Origin: Brachyspira sp. SAP_772
GTDB lineage: Bacteria; Spirochaetota; Brachyspiria; Brachyspirales; Brachyspiraceae
DNA: 64,000 nucleotides
Direction of reading: 5' to 3'
Assembly: GCF_009755885.1 (NCBI RefSeq)
Contig: NZ_VYIX01000001.1
Span: 328,418-392,417 of the forward strand
This document shows positions 1 to 10,291 of the stretch, one piece after another. The notes beneath the pieces are model-generated. The model was not told the DNA's origin, ran no database searches, and saw only the letters and a program-made list of their open reading frames with translations. The first letter of the stretch is position 1, and each line of letters starts with the position of its first letter. The position numbers and the translations under genes were made by a program.

Positions 1-3000
1 GTTACAAATGACGTGCATTATGTATTAAAAGAAGATGCTAAGGCTCATGAAATACTTTTGGCAATACAAACTAAAGCTACTTTAGATATGCCAAGAAGAT
101 ATAAGTTTCCAAGCAATGAGTTTCATTTGAAAACTGAAGAAGAGATGAAAAAATCTTTTGCAAAACTTCCAAAAGCCTTTGAAAACACAGTTAAAATAGC
201 AGAGCAATGCAAAGATTTAAATATAATGACTAAAACTTATTATATGCCAAATTATGAGCTTCCTAATGGTGAGACAGAAACTACTGCATTAAGAAAAATG
301 TGCCTAGAAGGACTTAATAAGCATTATAATAACAATATTCCAAAAGAGGCTATGGAAAGGCTTGATATGGAATTAGGTGTTATAGCTAAGATGGGTTTTG
401 AAGGTTATTTTTTAGTAGTTCAGGACTTTATTAATTATGCAAGAAATAATGATGTTGCTGTAGGTCCGGGAAGAGGAAGTGCAGCTGGTTCAATAGTTGC
501 ATTTGCTACAGGAATTACAAAGGTTAATCCGCTTGATTATAATTTGCTTTTTGAGAGATTTTTAAATCCAGAAAGAAAAAGCATGCCCGATATAGACGTT
601 GACTTCCAAGATGATAAAAGAGAAGTTGTAATAGATTATGTAACAAAAAAATATGGTAAAGATAATGTTTCTCAGATTGCTACTTTCGGAGCTTTGGGCG
701 GACGTTCTGTTATAAGAGATGTTTGCCGTGTTATGGGTATAGATTTAGCTACTGCTGATAGGCTTGCTAAAAGCATACCTAATGATATAAAAAGAGTTGT
801 AGATATATATGATCATCCCGATTGTGCTGAGTTTAGAAAAGAGATTGATAATAGCAGAGAGCTAAAAAATATGTATGAGATATCTATGAGGCTTGATGGT
901 TTGGTAAGAAATGTTGGGCTTCATGCTGCTGGTGTAATTATATCATCTCATCCTATAGCTGATTTAGCTCCAGTTTATCAGGATTCTAAAACAGGTACAA
1001 GAGCTTGTCAATATGAGATGACTTATGTTGAAAGTGCTGGTCTTATAAAGATGGACTTTTTGGGTATTAAAAACTTAAGACTCATAAAAGATGCTATAAA
1101 AGATATAAAAGAGAGATACGGCACTGAAATAGATATAGATAATCTTCCTTTAGATGATGAAGCTGTTTATGATATATTTAGGCGTGCTGATACAGGAGGG
1201 GTCTTCCAGTTTGAAAGTCCCGGTATGCGTCAGATGCTTATAAATATTCAGCCTACAAGTTTTGATGACTTAGTATCAAGTGTGGCATTATATCGTCCCG
1301 GTCCTTTAAACTCTGGAATGGATAAAGATTATGCAGACAGAAAAAACAAAAGAAAAGAGATAGTATACAAGCATCCAGATTTAGAACCTATACTTAAAGA
1401 AAGTCAGGGAGTATTAATATATCAAGAGCAGATTATGGCTATAAGTAGGGTTATTGGAGGTTTTACTGCCGCCGAAGCAGATGATTTAAGAAAGGCTATG
1501 GGTAAAAAAATAGTAGAGAAAATGAACTCTATGAGAGAGAAATTCATTAGCGGCGGACTTGAAAGAGGATATGATGAAGAGTTGTTAAATTATCTCTTTG
1601 ATACAATGAAAGGTTTTGCTGAATATGGGTTTAATAAATCTCACTCTGTTTGTTATGCTTTAATAGCCTATCAAGAAGCTTATATTAAAGCTCATTACCC
1701 AATGGAATATTATGTGGCTTTGCTTAATACTGTGATAGCTGACACTGATAAGATAGCGTTATATCTAAATGAAATTAAACAAAAAAATATAGAAGTTGTT
1801 ACTGCGAGCGTTTTTGAAAGTGATGCTTTATTCTCTCAAAAGAACGGAAAGATAGTATATGCTTTACATGCTGTTAAAGGTGTAGGTCTTCAAGCTGCTT
1901 TAGCTGTACAAGAAGAGAGAGAAAATAATGGTCAGTTTAAAAATTTAGAAGACTTTGTAAAACGTGTAGATGTTCATTTGGTTAATAAAAAAGTATATGA
2001 AACACTTATAAAATGCGGGGCTTTCTCTGAGTTCGGACATACTGAAAGTGCATTACTTTCTTCACTTGATGCAATACTTGCTCATGCATCTAACTATCAA
2101 AAAGAAACATTATCAGGACAAACTATGCTTTTTGATTCTATGTCTGAAGATGATACAGGAAGTGCTTCTTTGGTGATAGAAAAACAGGTTGAATATGCTA
2201 ATAATATTTTAATGGAAAATGAAAAAGAGGTTTTAGGCTTTTCTTTAAGATATCATCCTTTTGCAAGATATATTACAAAAATAGATTATAAGTATTTTAA
2301 TAATTTACTTGAATTAGAAGAACTTGAAGATAAATATGAGTTTTCTATACCTGCAATTTTAATGAATATATCAGAAGGTACTACAAAGAAAAATACTCCT
2401 ATGCTTGTATTAAAAGTGATAGATTTGTTTACAGAGAGCACTTTCTATATTACAACAAAGGTTGATAAATATAGAGAGCTTCTCAATGAAAATATGGGTA
2501 TACTTATAAAAGGTAAAAGAGATAAAAATAAGTTTTCTGGCAAAATATATAATAACATAATAGATATTAAAGATTTAGACAGCGTTCTTAATGATAAAAA
2601 GAATGTTTTAAAAGAAGTAAAAAGAGAGATAAAAAGAGATAATGCAGAAACTTTAGTAACAGAAAATAAAATACCAAAACCCTCTAATGAAAATGCTGTT
2701 AATAATAAAGATGGTTCTATAATAAAAAGAGAAAATAATAATATTATTATAAAAAATACTACAGGCAAAAAACAATTAGCACTTTATGTTAATAAAAATA
2801 TATTTGATGATATGGATTTATTATGTTTACAAAATGCTATATCATCAAACCCCGGCGATTATACTATTTTCTTAAAACTAAAATCAGAAAGCGGTACTGA
2901 AGTATTTAAGATAGGCGAAAACTACAAAGTTGATCCTAATCAGAGATTTTTAACAGAGGCTAAAAGTGCTTTGAGGTCTCTAATAGAAATAGAATATGCA

Positions 3001-3003
3001 TGA
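1..3003 (+). CDS. dnaE: DNA polymerase III alpha subunit, 5' end missing
   Basis: Catalytic subunit of the replicative polymerase. The reading frame is open from base 1, and the first residues (VTNDVHYVLKEDAKAHE) are internal to the family, so the PHP exonuclease-like domain and the true start lie upstream. Visible are the GPGRGSAAGS motif (about residue 151 counted from base 13), the catalytic aspartate motif PDIDVDF (about 191-198), the fingers and thumb region, a helix-hairpin-helix part and an OB-fold region. The last 150 residues hold a Lys/Asn-rich linker that looks lineage specific, followed by a short C-terminal domain. It ends at TGA 3001. It is the DnaE type (no internal exonuclease insert, no PolC layout). 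Confidence 0.97.
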   Translation, partial: VTNDVHYVLKEDAKAHEILLAIQTKATLDMPRRYKFPSNEFHLKTEEEMKKSFAKLPKAFENTVKIAEQCKDLNIMTKTYYMPNYELPNGETETTALRKMCLEGLNKHYNNNIPKEAMERLDMELGVIAKMGFEGYFLVVQDFINYARNNDVAVGPGRGSAAGSIVAFATGITKVNPLDYNLLFERFLNPERKSMPDIDVDFQDDKREVVIDYVTKKYGKDNVSQIATFGALGGRSVIRDVCRVMGIDLATADRLAKSIPNDIKRVVDIYDHPDCAEFRKEIDNSRELKNMYEISMRLDGLVRNVGLHAAGVIISSHPIADLAPVYQDSKTGTRACQYEMTYVESAGLIKMDFLGIKNLRLIKDAIKDIKERYGTEIDIDNLPLDDEAVYDIFRRADTGGVFQFESPGMRQMLINIQPTSFDDLVSSVALYRPGPLNSGMDKDYADRKNKRKEIVYKHPDLEPILKESQGVLIYQEQIMAISRVIGGFTAAEADDLRKAMGKKIVEKMNSMREKFISGGLERGYDEELLNYLFDTMKGFAEYGFNKSHSVCYALIAYQEAYIKAHYPMEYYVALLNTVIADTDKIALYLNEIKQKNIEVVTASVFESDALFSQKNGKIVYALHAVKGVGLQAALAVQEERENNGQFKNLEDFVKRVDVHLVNKKVYETLIKCGAFSEFGHTESALLSSLDAILAHASNYQKETLSGQTMLFDSMSEDDTGSASLVIEKQVEYANNILMENEKEVLGFSLRYHPFARYITKIDYKYFNNLLELEELEDKYEFSIPAILMNISEGTTKKNTPMLVLKVIDLFTESTFYITTKVDKYRELLNENMGILIKGKRDKNKFSGKIYNNIIDIKDLDSVLNDKKNVLKEVKREIKRDNAETLVTENKIPKPSNENAVNNKDGSIIKRENNNIIIKNTTGKKQLALYVNKNIFDDMDLLCLQNAISSNPGDYTIFLKLKSESGTEVFKIGENYKVDPNQRFLTEAKSALRSLIEIEYA

Positions 3004-3038
3004 CAATTTTTACATGTAATTTTATTCAGTTTTTTTAA

Positions 3039-3067
3039 TTGACGAAAGAACATTTTTATTATATAAT
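3039..3067 (+). promoter_or_regulatory. Sigma-70 type promoter for the opp operon
   Basis: TTGACG at 3039-3044 and TATAAT at 3062-3067 with a 17-bp spacer. Predicted start near 3074, about 45 nt before oppB. A GGGG ribosome site lies at 3106-3109. Confidence 0.75.
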
Positions 3068-3117
3068 TGCATATCTTAATAATTGTATAATTAATTATTA
3101 ATTTTGGGGTATAGTTT

Positions 3118-4038
3118 ATGTTTGATTATGTTTTAAAGAGACTATTTATATCAGTTTTAACTTTATTTGTTATAATAACCATTACTTTTTTCTTAATGCA
3201 TACGGTACCGGGAGGACCATTTGTTGGAGAGAAGCCGCTTAGTAAAGTTGCTTTGGAGAATTTAAATAAAAAATATGGTTTAGATAAGCCTCTTGTTGTT
3301 CAATATGCAAACTATCTTAAAAATGCAATTAGAGGAGATTTAGGTACTTCTCTCACTAAAATAGGTCAATCTGTATCAGGTACTATAGTGAGGGCTTTTC
3401 CTGTGTCTTTTAGGCTTGGAATATTTAGTATGTTTATTTCCACTACCATTGGAGTTTTATTTGGTATAGTTGCCGCTCTTAGACAGGGTAAGGCAATAGA
3501 TAGGGCTGTGATGGTGGCAGCTACTTTAGGTATAGCAGTGCCTAGTTTTGTTGTTGCTACTGTTTCTATAATTATTTTTTCTGTTAAATTAAAATTGCTT
3601 CCTGCTTATGGTTTTGATTCTTTTAAGCAATATTTAATGCCCGGTTTTGCTTTATCTTTTAGTTCACTTAGTTTTATGGCTAGACTTATGAGAAGTTCTA
3701 TGCTTGATGTTATTCACCAAGATTATATAAAAACAGCTAGGGCAAAGGGTATATCAAGAAGCATAATTATATTTAAGCATGCTTTAAGAAATGCTATTAT
3801 ACCAATAGTTACATATATAGGACCTCTTGCTGCTGGTATACTTACTGGTTCTTTTGTTGTAGAGAAGATTTTTAATATACCCGGTCTTGGAAGATATTTT
3901 GTTGAAAGCATCACTCAAAGGGATTATCCTACAATATTGGGAGTTACTATATTTTATGGAGCTTTCTTAATAATTATGAATTTCTTAGTTGATTTATCTT
4001 ATGGTATTATAGACCCTAGAATAAAGATTCAAGATTAA
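3118..4038 (+). CDS. oppB: Oligopeptide/dipeptide ABC transporter permease, OppB/DppB type
   Basis: Inner-membrane permease that forms the translocation pore with OppC. 306 residues is the normal family length. An N-terminal membrane helix (about 9-28) is followed by a periplasmic loop and five further hydrophobic segments. The cytoplasmic EAA loop (DYIKTARAKG, about 201-210) contacts the ATPases. It is the first gene of a tight oppBCDF run with gaps of 16-23 nt, all co-directional. No substrate-binding protein (OppA/DppA) is encoded in or beside the operon, so the substrate (peptides, nickel or other) cannot be told from the window. Confidence 0.93.
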   Translation: MFDYVLKRLFISVLTLFVIITITFFLMHTVPGGPFVGEKPLSKVALENLNKKYGLDKPLVVQYANYLKNAIRGDLGTSLTKIGQSVSGTIVRAFPVSFRLGIFSMFISTTIGVLFGIVAALRQGKAIDRAVMVAATLGIAVPSFVVATVSIIIFSVKLKLLPAYGFDSFKQYLMPGFALSFSSLSFMARLMRSSMLDVIHQDYIKTARAKGISRSIIIFKHALRNAIIPIVTYIGPLAAGILTGSFVVEKIFNIPGLGRYFVESITQRDYPTILGVTIFYGAFLIIMNFLVDLSYGIIDPRIKIQD

Positions 4039-4054
4039 TAAAAAGGAATAATAA

Positions 4055-5038
4055 ATGGAAAATAGTTTAGATAAATCATTATTTGTAAAGGCAAGCGAAG
4101 AAGAAAAGGCTGCTGCCGAGGTGAAGAGAGAGAGTGTAACTTATTGGCAGGATGCTTATAGAAGATTCAAAAAAAATAAAGTGGCTTTAGTTTCTATTAT
4201 TATAATAGGCATTATAGCTCTTCTTGCTATATTTATACCTATAATATCAGAATACGAATATGCTCAAATAAATAGAGGTGTTGAAAATAGTTTGCCCACA
4301 TTAGAACACCCATTTGGTACAGATACTTTGGGAAGAGATTTGCTTGTGCGTTGTATGATAGGGGCTAGAATATCTCTTTTAATAGGTATAGTGTCTGCTA
4401 CTTTGGTTGTAATAATAGGTATAGTATATGGTTCTATATCTGGATATTTTGGCGGTATGCTTGATAATATTATGATGCGTATAGTAGATATTATTAGTGC
4501 TGTGCCTACACTTTTAATTGTTGTATTATTGTCAGTTGTTCTTAAAGCTCCTATGGATAAACTATTTTTACAAAATGAGTCATTAAGAGGAATTGGACTT
4601 TTAGGTCCCGGACTTTTTAGTATATTTATAGTTATATCTTTGCTATATTGGACTAATATGGCTAGAATGACTAGAGGACAGATTTTAGCATTAAAAAATC
4701 AGGAGTTTGTAACTGCTGCTAGGGCTTTAGGTACTTCTCATGGCAGAATAATTTTTAAGCACTTAATACCTAATGCTATGGGAGCAATAATAGTATCAGC
4801 TATGGTTCAGATACCTAATGCTATATTCGTTGAGGCTTTTTTAAGTTTCTTAGGTTTGGGTGTAAGTGCTCCTATGGTTTCACTTGGCTCTTTAACTTCA
4901 AATGCTGTTAGCGGGGTTTATTCTTATCCTTATCAGCTGCTTTTCCCTGCTGCTTTAATAAGTGTTATAATACTTTGTTTTAATTTGGTGGGTGATGGAC
5001 TTAGAGATGCTTTAGACCCTAGAATGAAAAACAGATAA
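4055..5038 (+). CDS. oppC: Oligopeptide/dipeptide ABC transporter permease, OppC/DppC type
   Basis: Second permease of the importer, 327 residues. It has the N-terminal cytoplasmic stretch typical of OppC (about 40 residues), a first membrane helix near 42-62, the HPFGTDTLGRD motif after it that marks the OppC family, and an EAA loop (QEFVTAARALG) near residue 216. The C-terminal GLRDALDPRM motif is intact. An AAGGA ribosome site precedes the start. It sits between oppB and oppD in the same operon. Confidence 0.93.
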   Translation: MENSLDKSLFVKASEEEKAAAEVKRESVTYWQDAYRRFKKNKVALVSIIIIGIIALLAIFIPIISEYEYAQINRGVENSLPTLEHPFGTDTLGRDLLVRCMIGARISLLIGIVSATLVVIIGIVYGSISGYFGGMLDNIMMRIVDIISAVPTLLIVVLLSVVLKAPMDKLFLQNESLRGIGLLGPGLFSIFIVISLLYWTNMARMTRGQILALKNQEFVTAARALGTSHGRIIFKHLIPNAMGAIIVSAMVQIPNAIFVEAFLSFLGLGVSAPMVSLGSLTSNAVSGVYSYPYQLLFPAALISVIILCFNLVGDGLRDALDPRMKNR

Positions 5039-5060
5039 AAAGCTATAAAGGTGGTATTTA

Positions 5061-6032
5061 ATGGAAAGTTTACTAGAAGTTAAAAATTTAAGCGTATCTT
5101 TTTTTACACCGCTTGGAGAAGTTAAGGCTGTTAATAATATTTCTTATAAATTAGATAAATCTAAGGTATTAGGAATAGTTGGGGAGTCTGGAAGCGGAAA
5201 AAGTGTTTCTGCTTATTCTATTATGGGACTTATTGAAGAGCCCGGTAAAATTATTAATGGAGAGATACTTTTTGAAGGTACTGATTTAATAAAGCTTTCT
5301 GAACATGAAAAAAAGAAAATAAGGGGTGATTCTATATCAATGATTTTCCAAGACCCCATGACTTGTTTGAACCCAGTATATACTATAGGCAATCAGCTTA
5401 TGGAAGCTTTAACTACTCATAAAAAAATAAGCACTCCAGATGCAATAGAAAGAATTGTAGAACTTTTAACATTGGTTGGTATTAATGAACCAAGAAGAAG
5501 AATAAAACAGTATCCGCATGAACTTTCAGGCGGTATGCGTCAACGTATAATGATAGCTATGGCACTTGCTGGAGACCCTAAAATACTTATTGCTGATGAG
5601 CCTACAACTGCACTCGACGTTACAATACAAGCACAGATACTTGAGCTTATAAAAGATATACAGAAAAAAATACATATGGCTGTTATACTTATTACGCATG
5701 ACTTTGGTATTGTAGCTGATATGGCTGATGACATTATAGTAATGTATGGCGGCGGCATAGTAGAGAGAGGTACTGTATTTGATATATTTGAAAGACCTAA
5801 ACACCCTTATACTTTAGGGCTTCTTAAGTCTTTACCTCGTATTGATATTAAACAAGATAGACTTATACCTATAGAAGGAACACCTATAGATTTACTTAAT
5901 ATGAAAGCAGGCTGTCCTTTTAGCACAAGATGCGAAGAATGTATGAAGGTTTGTATAGACAATAAACCTCCTAGAACTGAATTTGAGAAGGGGCATTTTT
6001 CTGCTTGCTGGCTTCATCAAATGCCTAATTAA
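5061..6032 (+). CDS. oppD: Oligopeptide/dipeptide ABC transporter ATPase, OppD/DppD type
   Basis: One of two nucleotide-binding subunits. Walker A GESGSGKS at about 41-48, signature LSGGMRQR at about 154, Walker B ILIADEPT just after, and the H-loop histidine in ITHDFG. The C-terminal extension with CPFSTRC...C, typical of the Opp/Dpp ATPases and associated in some members with an iron-sulfur cluster, is present. 323 residues is normal. It pairs with the next gene as an OppD/OppF heterodimer. Confidence 0.93.
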   Translation: MESLLEVKNLSVSFFTPLGEVKAVNNISYKLDKSKVLGIVGESGSGKSVSAYSIMGLIEEPGKIINGEILFEGTDLIKLSEHEKKKIRGDSISMIFQDPMTCLNPVYTIGNQLMEALTTHKKISTPDAIERIVELLTLVGINEPRRRIKQYPHELSGGMRQRIMIAMALAGDPKILIADEPTTALDVTIQAQILELIKDIQKKIHMAVILITHDFGIVADMADDIIVMYGGGIVERGTVFDIFERPKHPYTLGLLKSLPRIDIKQDRLIPIEGTPIDLLNMKAGCPFSTRCEECMKVCIDNKPPRTEFEKGHFSACWLHQMPN

Positions 6033-6055
6033 TTAATGAAATAAAAGGAAAAATT

Positions 6056-7018
6056 ATGGCACCTTTAATAGAAATACAAGATTTAAAACAACATTTTAGA
6101 ATAAAGGGCGGTTTGTTTGGAAGAAATATACAAACAGTAAAGGCCGTTGATGGAGTATCTTTCACTATAAACAAAGGAGAAACTTTTGGACTTGTGGGAG
6201 AATCTGGAAGCGGTAAAACTACACTTGGAAGAACTTTGCTTCATCTCTACAAACCTACAAGCGGAAAGATATTGTTTAATGGAGAGGAAGTTAATGAAAA
6301 TAATTACAGACAATATGCTAAAAGAATGCAAATTATTTTCCAAGACCCTTATGCTTCACTTAACCCTCGTATGACTGTTGAAGACATAATAGGCGAGGCT
6401 CTTGATGTTCACAAACTTTATTCTACAAAATCAGAAAGAAGAGAGAAAGTAATTAATCTCCTTAAACTTGTTGGACTTAATGCTGAACAGGCACAGAGAT
6501 ATCCGCATGAGTTTTCTGGCGGGCAGAGACAGCGTATAGGTATAGCTCGTGCTTTGGCTGTTAATCCAGAGTTCATAGTGTGCGATGAGCCAGTATCTGC
6601 TTTAGATGTTTCTATTCAGGCTCAAATTATAAATATGCTTTATGATATGCAGCAAGATATGAAACTTACTTATTTGTTTATTGCTCATGATTTAGCGGTG
6701 GTGCGTCAAATATCTAAAAGAATAGCTGTTATGTATTTGGGTAATATTGTTGAGCTTACTGATAGTGAATCATTATACACAAAATCACTTCACCCTTATA
6801 CTCAATCTTTAATTTCTGCTATACCTATATCAGAGCCTTCAGTTGCAAAAAACAAACAGCGTATAATACTTTCTGGTGAAATACCTTCTCCAATCAATCC
6901 TCCATCAGGATGCAAGTTTAGAACAAGATGTCCTAAGGCAGAGGCTATTTGTGCTGAGAAAGTTCCTGAGTTTAGAGAAGTTGAAAATGGGCATTATTGT
7001 GCTTGCCATTTAGTATAA
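6056..7018 (+). CDS. oppF: Oligopeptide/dipeptide ABC transporter ATPase, OppF/DppF type
   Basis: Second nucleotide-binding subunit, 320 residues. Walker A GESGSGKT near residue 49, signature FSGGQRQR near 153, Walker [13 protein letters not shown], and an H-loop in IAHDLAVV. The C-terminal cysteine motif ([15 protein letters not shown]) is present. An AAAAGGAA ribosome site precedes the ATG. The operon may run on into the membrane proteins that start 9 nt after its stop. Confidence 0.93.
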   Translation: MAPLIEIQDLKQHFRIKGGLFGRNIQTVKAVDGVSFTINKGETFGLVGESGSGKTTLGRTLLHLYKPTSGKILFNGEEVNENNYRQYAKRMQIIFQDPYASLNPRMTVEDIIGEALDVHKLYSTKSERREKVINLLKLVGLNAEQAQRYPHEFSGGQRQRIGIARALAVNPEFIVCDEPVSALDVSIQAQIINMLYDMQQDMKLTYLFIAHDLAVVRQISKRIAVMYLGNIVELTDSESLYTKSLHPYTQSLISAIPISEPSVAKNKQRIILSGEIPSPINPPSGCKFRTRCPKAEAICAEKVPEFREVENGHYCACHLV

Positions 7019-7027
7019 ACATTATTT

Positions 7028-8656
7028 ATGAGATTTGATAAGTATATATTTATACCTGTTTTATTAATAGTATCTGCTATTTTTGCTAATTTATTTTTGC
7101 TGCATTATAGTGTGCCTAAAAAGTTTATAGGTACAATAGGAATAGATCAGCCTACTCATTTTTATGACATGAAAAAATGGTATGAAAGTAAAAAACTTCC
7201 TACTACTAGTACTAGGTTTATGGCTACTAGAATTATAGACGATGAAGTTACTACCCCCAGAGTACCGGGAGGAGCGTATTATATAATATATACTTTATTT
7301 TATAAATTAGCTTCAGAAACTTTATTAGGTGCTAAAATCATTAATTTAATATTTAATTTAATTATAATATCAATATTTTTATTTTGGTTTTATAAAAAAT
7401 TTGGCTTAATTATTACTTCTTTTATTGTACCTCTAATTTTATGCAATGGTTATTTTGTTATAGCGATTATAGATTTTTGGAATCCTAATCTCTCTTTAAT
7501 ATTTAGTTTTTTATTATTTATATTTTTATTTGAATATATAGATGAAAATAAAGAAAATGATACAAGAAAAAATATAGTAAGATTTGCTGCTATATTTATT
7601 TTTCCAGTACTTGCAATAATGGCACAAGGACATTTTTTTGTATTTTTCTCTTTTGTTCCAACTATAATAATTTATTTGATTATTAAGTTTAAAAGAACAT
7701 TAAAATATATGAAATTTTTTATCATAGGAATATTTTTATCTTTTTTAGAATATTTACCTTATCTTATCTCTGAAATACAAACTAATTTTTCTAATTTAAA
7801 TATGATTTTTAATACACGTTCTTCTTTTAGTAAATTCCCTTTTCCTCAAATTCAATCTTTATTTGTTTTTCCAACTAATGAAATGTCGGCCTTTTATGGT
7901 TCAAAGATGATATCAATTATAAAATTTTGGAATATGTATCCAATTAAATTTTTAGGGGTATTATTTTTATTTATCAGTATTATTTTTGCATTTATATGCT
8001 TATTGAGAGCTATATATTTTTCTTTTAATAAAAAATACAAAGTAAATTCAAATAATGAAAAAATAATTATTGAAATGATGAGAATATTCTTATTATTTAT
8101 TCCTATTACAATAATTGGTAATATGTTTGCAGGTCAGTTTGCTAAAATACATTATTTTTATCAATTTTTTTCATTTTCTTTTTTACCTATAATTTTATTT
8201 TTTATACAAAAAGAAAGTAAATTCAAAATTGATAAATTTTTATTTACATCATCTTTATTAATTATACTAAATATAATTGTTATGACTTTTCAAATAACAA
8301 CTTATGTAAAAAATTATGAAGAGCCTTTTAGTTTTAGAAATATTGAAACTATAATATCATCATTATATAATGATTCTAAGAATAGTGATGTTAAAGTAGA
8401 ATTAGTATATGATGCGAATTATAATTATTTATACAGAGATATTGCTAAAATTTATTTTCCAGAGTCTGTTTTTAATCAAGTTGATGATTCTAGCAATTTT
8501 TATATTATAATAAATATGGTAGCATCTTCTCAAAAAACAGATGAGAGTATATCTAATTATATGGATTATATAAATAAAAATTCTATACCAATAATAAATA
8601 CTTCTAAATTGTATTTATATAAATATATAGGTGATGAACCTTTTAGAAAACCTTAA
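7028..8656 (+). CDS. Polytopic membrane protein, probable GT-C-fold glycosyltransferase
   Basis: 542 residues with about ten or more hydrophobic segments. After the first helix comes a loop with DQPTHFYDMKKWYESKKLP and then TTPRVPGGAYYIIYTLFYKL. That arrangement, an acidic first loop followed by a Pro-Gly-X-hydrophobic-YY stretch, resembles ArnT/PMT-like lipid-carrier-dependent glycosyltransferases. This is inference from layout, not from a confirmed family hit. It begins 9 nt after oppF and has no clear ribosome site, so it may be translated by coupling. The next gene is a paralogue with the same loop motifs. Confidence 0.6.
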   Translation: MRFDKYIFIPVLLIVSAIFANLFLLHYSVPKKFIGTIGIDQPTHFYDMKKWYESKKLPTTSTRFMATRIIDDEVTTPRVPGGAYYIIYTLFYKLASETLLGAKIINLIFNLIIISIFLFWFYKKFGLIITSFIVPLILCNGYFVIAIIDFWNPNLSLIFSFLLFIFLFEYIDENKENDTRKNIVRFAAIFIFPVLAIMAQGHFFVFFSFVPTIIIYLIIKFKRTLKYMKFFIIGIFLSFLEYLPYLISEIQTNFSNLNMIFNTRSSFSKFPFPQIQSLFVFPTNEMSAFYGSKMISIIKFWNMYPIKFLGVLFLFISIIFAFICLLRAIYFSFNKKYKVNSNNEKIIIEMMRIFLLFIPITIIGNMFAGQFAKIHYFYQFFSFSFLPIILFFIQKESKFKIDKFLFTSSLLIILNIIVMTFQITTYVKNYEEPFSFRNIETIISSLYNDSKNSDVKVELVYDANYNYLYRDIAKIYFPESVFNQVDDSSNFYIIINMVASSQKTDESISNYMDYINKNSIPIINTSKLYLYKYIGDEPFRKP

Positions 8657-8667
8657 GGATATTATGT

Positions 8668-10245
8668 ATGAAGTTATATAGTATTATATTAATAATTATA
8701 TCCATAATAGCATGCATATTTATTTCATTTTATGCAGTTGATAAAAGATATATAGGGATGGATCAGGTTCAGCATTTTTATGACATGAAAAAATGGTATG
8801 ATTCTAATAAGCTGCCTACTACAGGTACAAGGTTTATAGCAAGTGAAATAATTAATGGAGAAATTACAACACCTAGAGTTCCGGGAGGAGCATATTATAT
8901 ATTTTATACATTATTTTATAAATTATCTAATGAAAATTTATTAAATGCTAGAATTATTAATTTAATATTTAATTTGATAATATTAATTGTATTTTTATTT
9001 TGGTTTTATAGAAAATTTGGTATTTTTATTACTTCTATAATGTCTGCTTTGATATTATGCAATCCTTATGTTATATTAGCGATAACAGATTTTTGGAATC
9101 CTAATATTACATTAATATTTAGCTTTTTATTTTTTATATTTTTATTTGAATATATTAATAATGATAATAAAAAAATAAAACAAATATCATCAATTTTTAT
9201 TTTTCCAATACTTGCTTTAATGGCTCAAGGGCATTTTGTAGTTTTCTTTTCTATGGTTCCTACAATTATAGTTTATCTTATAATACGTTTTAAAACTACA
9301 AAACATTATTTTTTATATTGGAGTATTGGAGTATTTATAGCTTTTCTATTGTATTTACCTTATTTAGTATCTGAATTTCAAAATGGTTTTAATAATTTAA
9401 AACTTGCTATGAATATAAGAGATGGGTTAAATAGAATTCCATTTCCTCAAATATATGCATTGCTTATTTTTCCTACTAATGAAATGTCAAGTATGATAGG
9501 TACAAGATTTGGTTCTGTATATTATTTTTGGACAAAAAATGGTATTTATTTTTATGGATTAATATTTTTAATTTTATCAGTATTAATATCTGTATTTTTG
9601 TTTTTTAACTCTATTTTTATAGTTATAAAAAATAAAAATATAGATGATAAATTAACTAGAACAGTAGTAGAAATGTTTTATGTATTTTTAATGTTTATAC
9701 CTATAACGATATTATCATTTATTATTTTTAGATCTAAACCGGGTACTTTTCATTATTTATACTCTGCTTTCTCTATTTCTTTTATTACATATATTTTATT
9801 TTTTAAGTTTTACGAAAATAATTTTAATAATAAAAAGAAATTAGTTATTAGTATATTCTTTATTCTTAATGTGTTTGCTGTATCGGGAGAGATGTATAGA
9901 TATTTTTACTTATTTCAAGAACCTAGAAGTGAAGAAGCATTGTATGCTGTTGGAAATTTTATTAAAGATGATTCTCAGGGTAAGAAAATTGCTATATATG
10001 ATAGTTTTTCTGGTATAGTTCATAAACAATTTGAGGACATTTTTAAAATATATTTTACAAATATGAACTTAAATATTTCTAAAAGTCCTGATATATTATA
10101 TGCAATAAGAGATGATATACTTATCAATAATTGGGATGATAATAGAAATAATAGAGAGATGGAATATCTTATAAATAATAATGCTATTGAACTTACTAAT
10201 ATAGCAGGTTACACAATATTTAAATTTCCTAATGTTCCTGATTAA
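8668..10245 (+). CDS. Polytopic membrane protein, paralogue of the preceding gene, probable GT-C glycosyltransferase
   Basis: 525 residues, clearly homologous over its length to the upstream protein: MDQVQHFYDMKKWYDSNKLP and TPRVPGGAYYIFYTLFYKL in the same places, then ITDFWNPN and MAQGHFVVFFS motifs. An AAGGAT ribosome site lies 7 nt before the ATG at 8668. It is probably a tandem duplication in which the loops and the C-terminal soluble part have diverged. A role in envelope glycan or lipooligosaccharide assembly is an inference from the fold. Confidence 0.6.
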   Translation: MKLYSIILIIISIIACIFISFYAVDKRYIGMDQVQHFYDMKKWYDSNKLPTTGTRFIASEIINGEITTPRVPGGAYYIFYTLFYKLSNENLLNARIINLIFNLIILIVFLFWFYRKFGIFITSIMSALILCNPYVILAITDFWNPNITLIFSFLFFIFLFEYINNDNKKIKQISSIFIFPILALMAQGHFVVFFSMVPTIIVYLIIRFKTTKHYFLYWSIGVFIAFLLYLPYLVSEFQNGFNNLKLAMNIRDGLNRIPFPQIYALLIFPTNEMSSMIGTRFGSVYYFWTKNGIYFYGLIFLILSVLISVFLFFNSIFIVIKNKNIDDKLTRTVVEMFYVFLMFIPITILSFIIFRSKPGTFHYLYSAFSISFITYILFFKFYENNFNNKKKLVISIFFILNVFAVSGEMYRYFYLFQEPRSEEALYAVGNFIKDDSQGKKIAIYDSFSGIVHKQFEDIFKIYFTNMNLNISKSPDILYAIRDDILINNWDDNRNNREMEYLINNNAIELTNIAGYTIFKFPNVPD

Positions 10246-10291
10246 TATAGAAATATATTTATGTATTATAGTTTAAGAATTATTATTTAAA

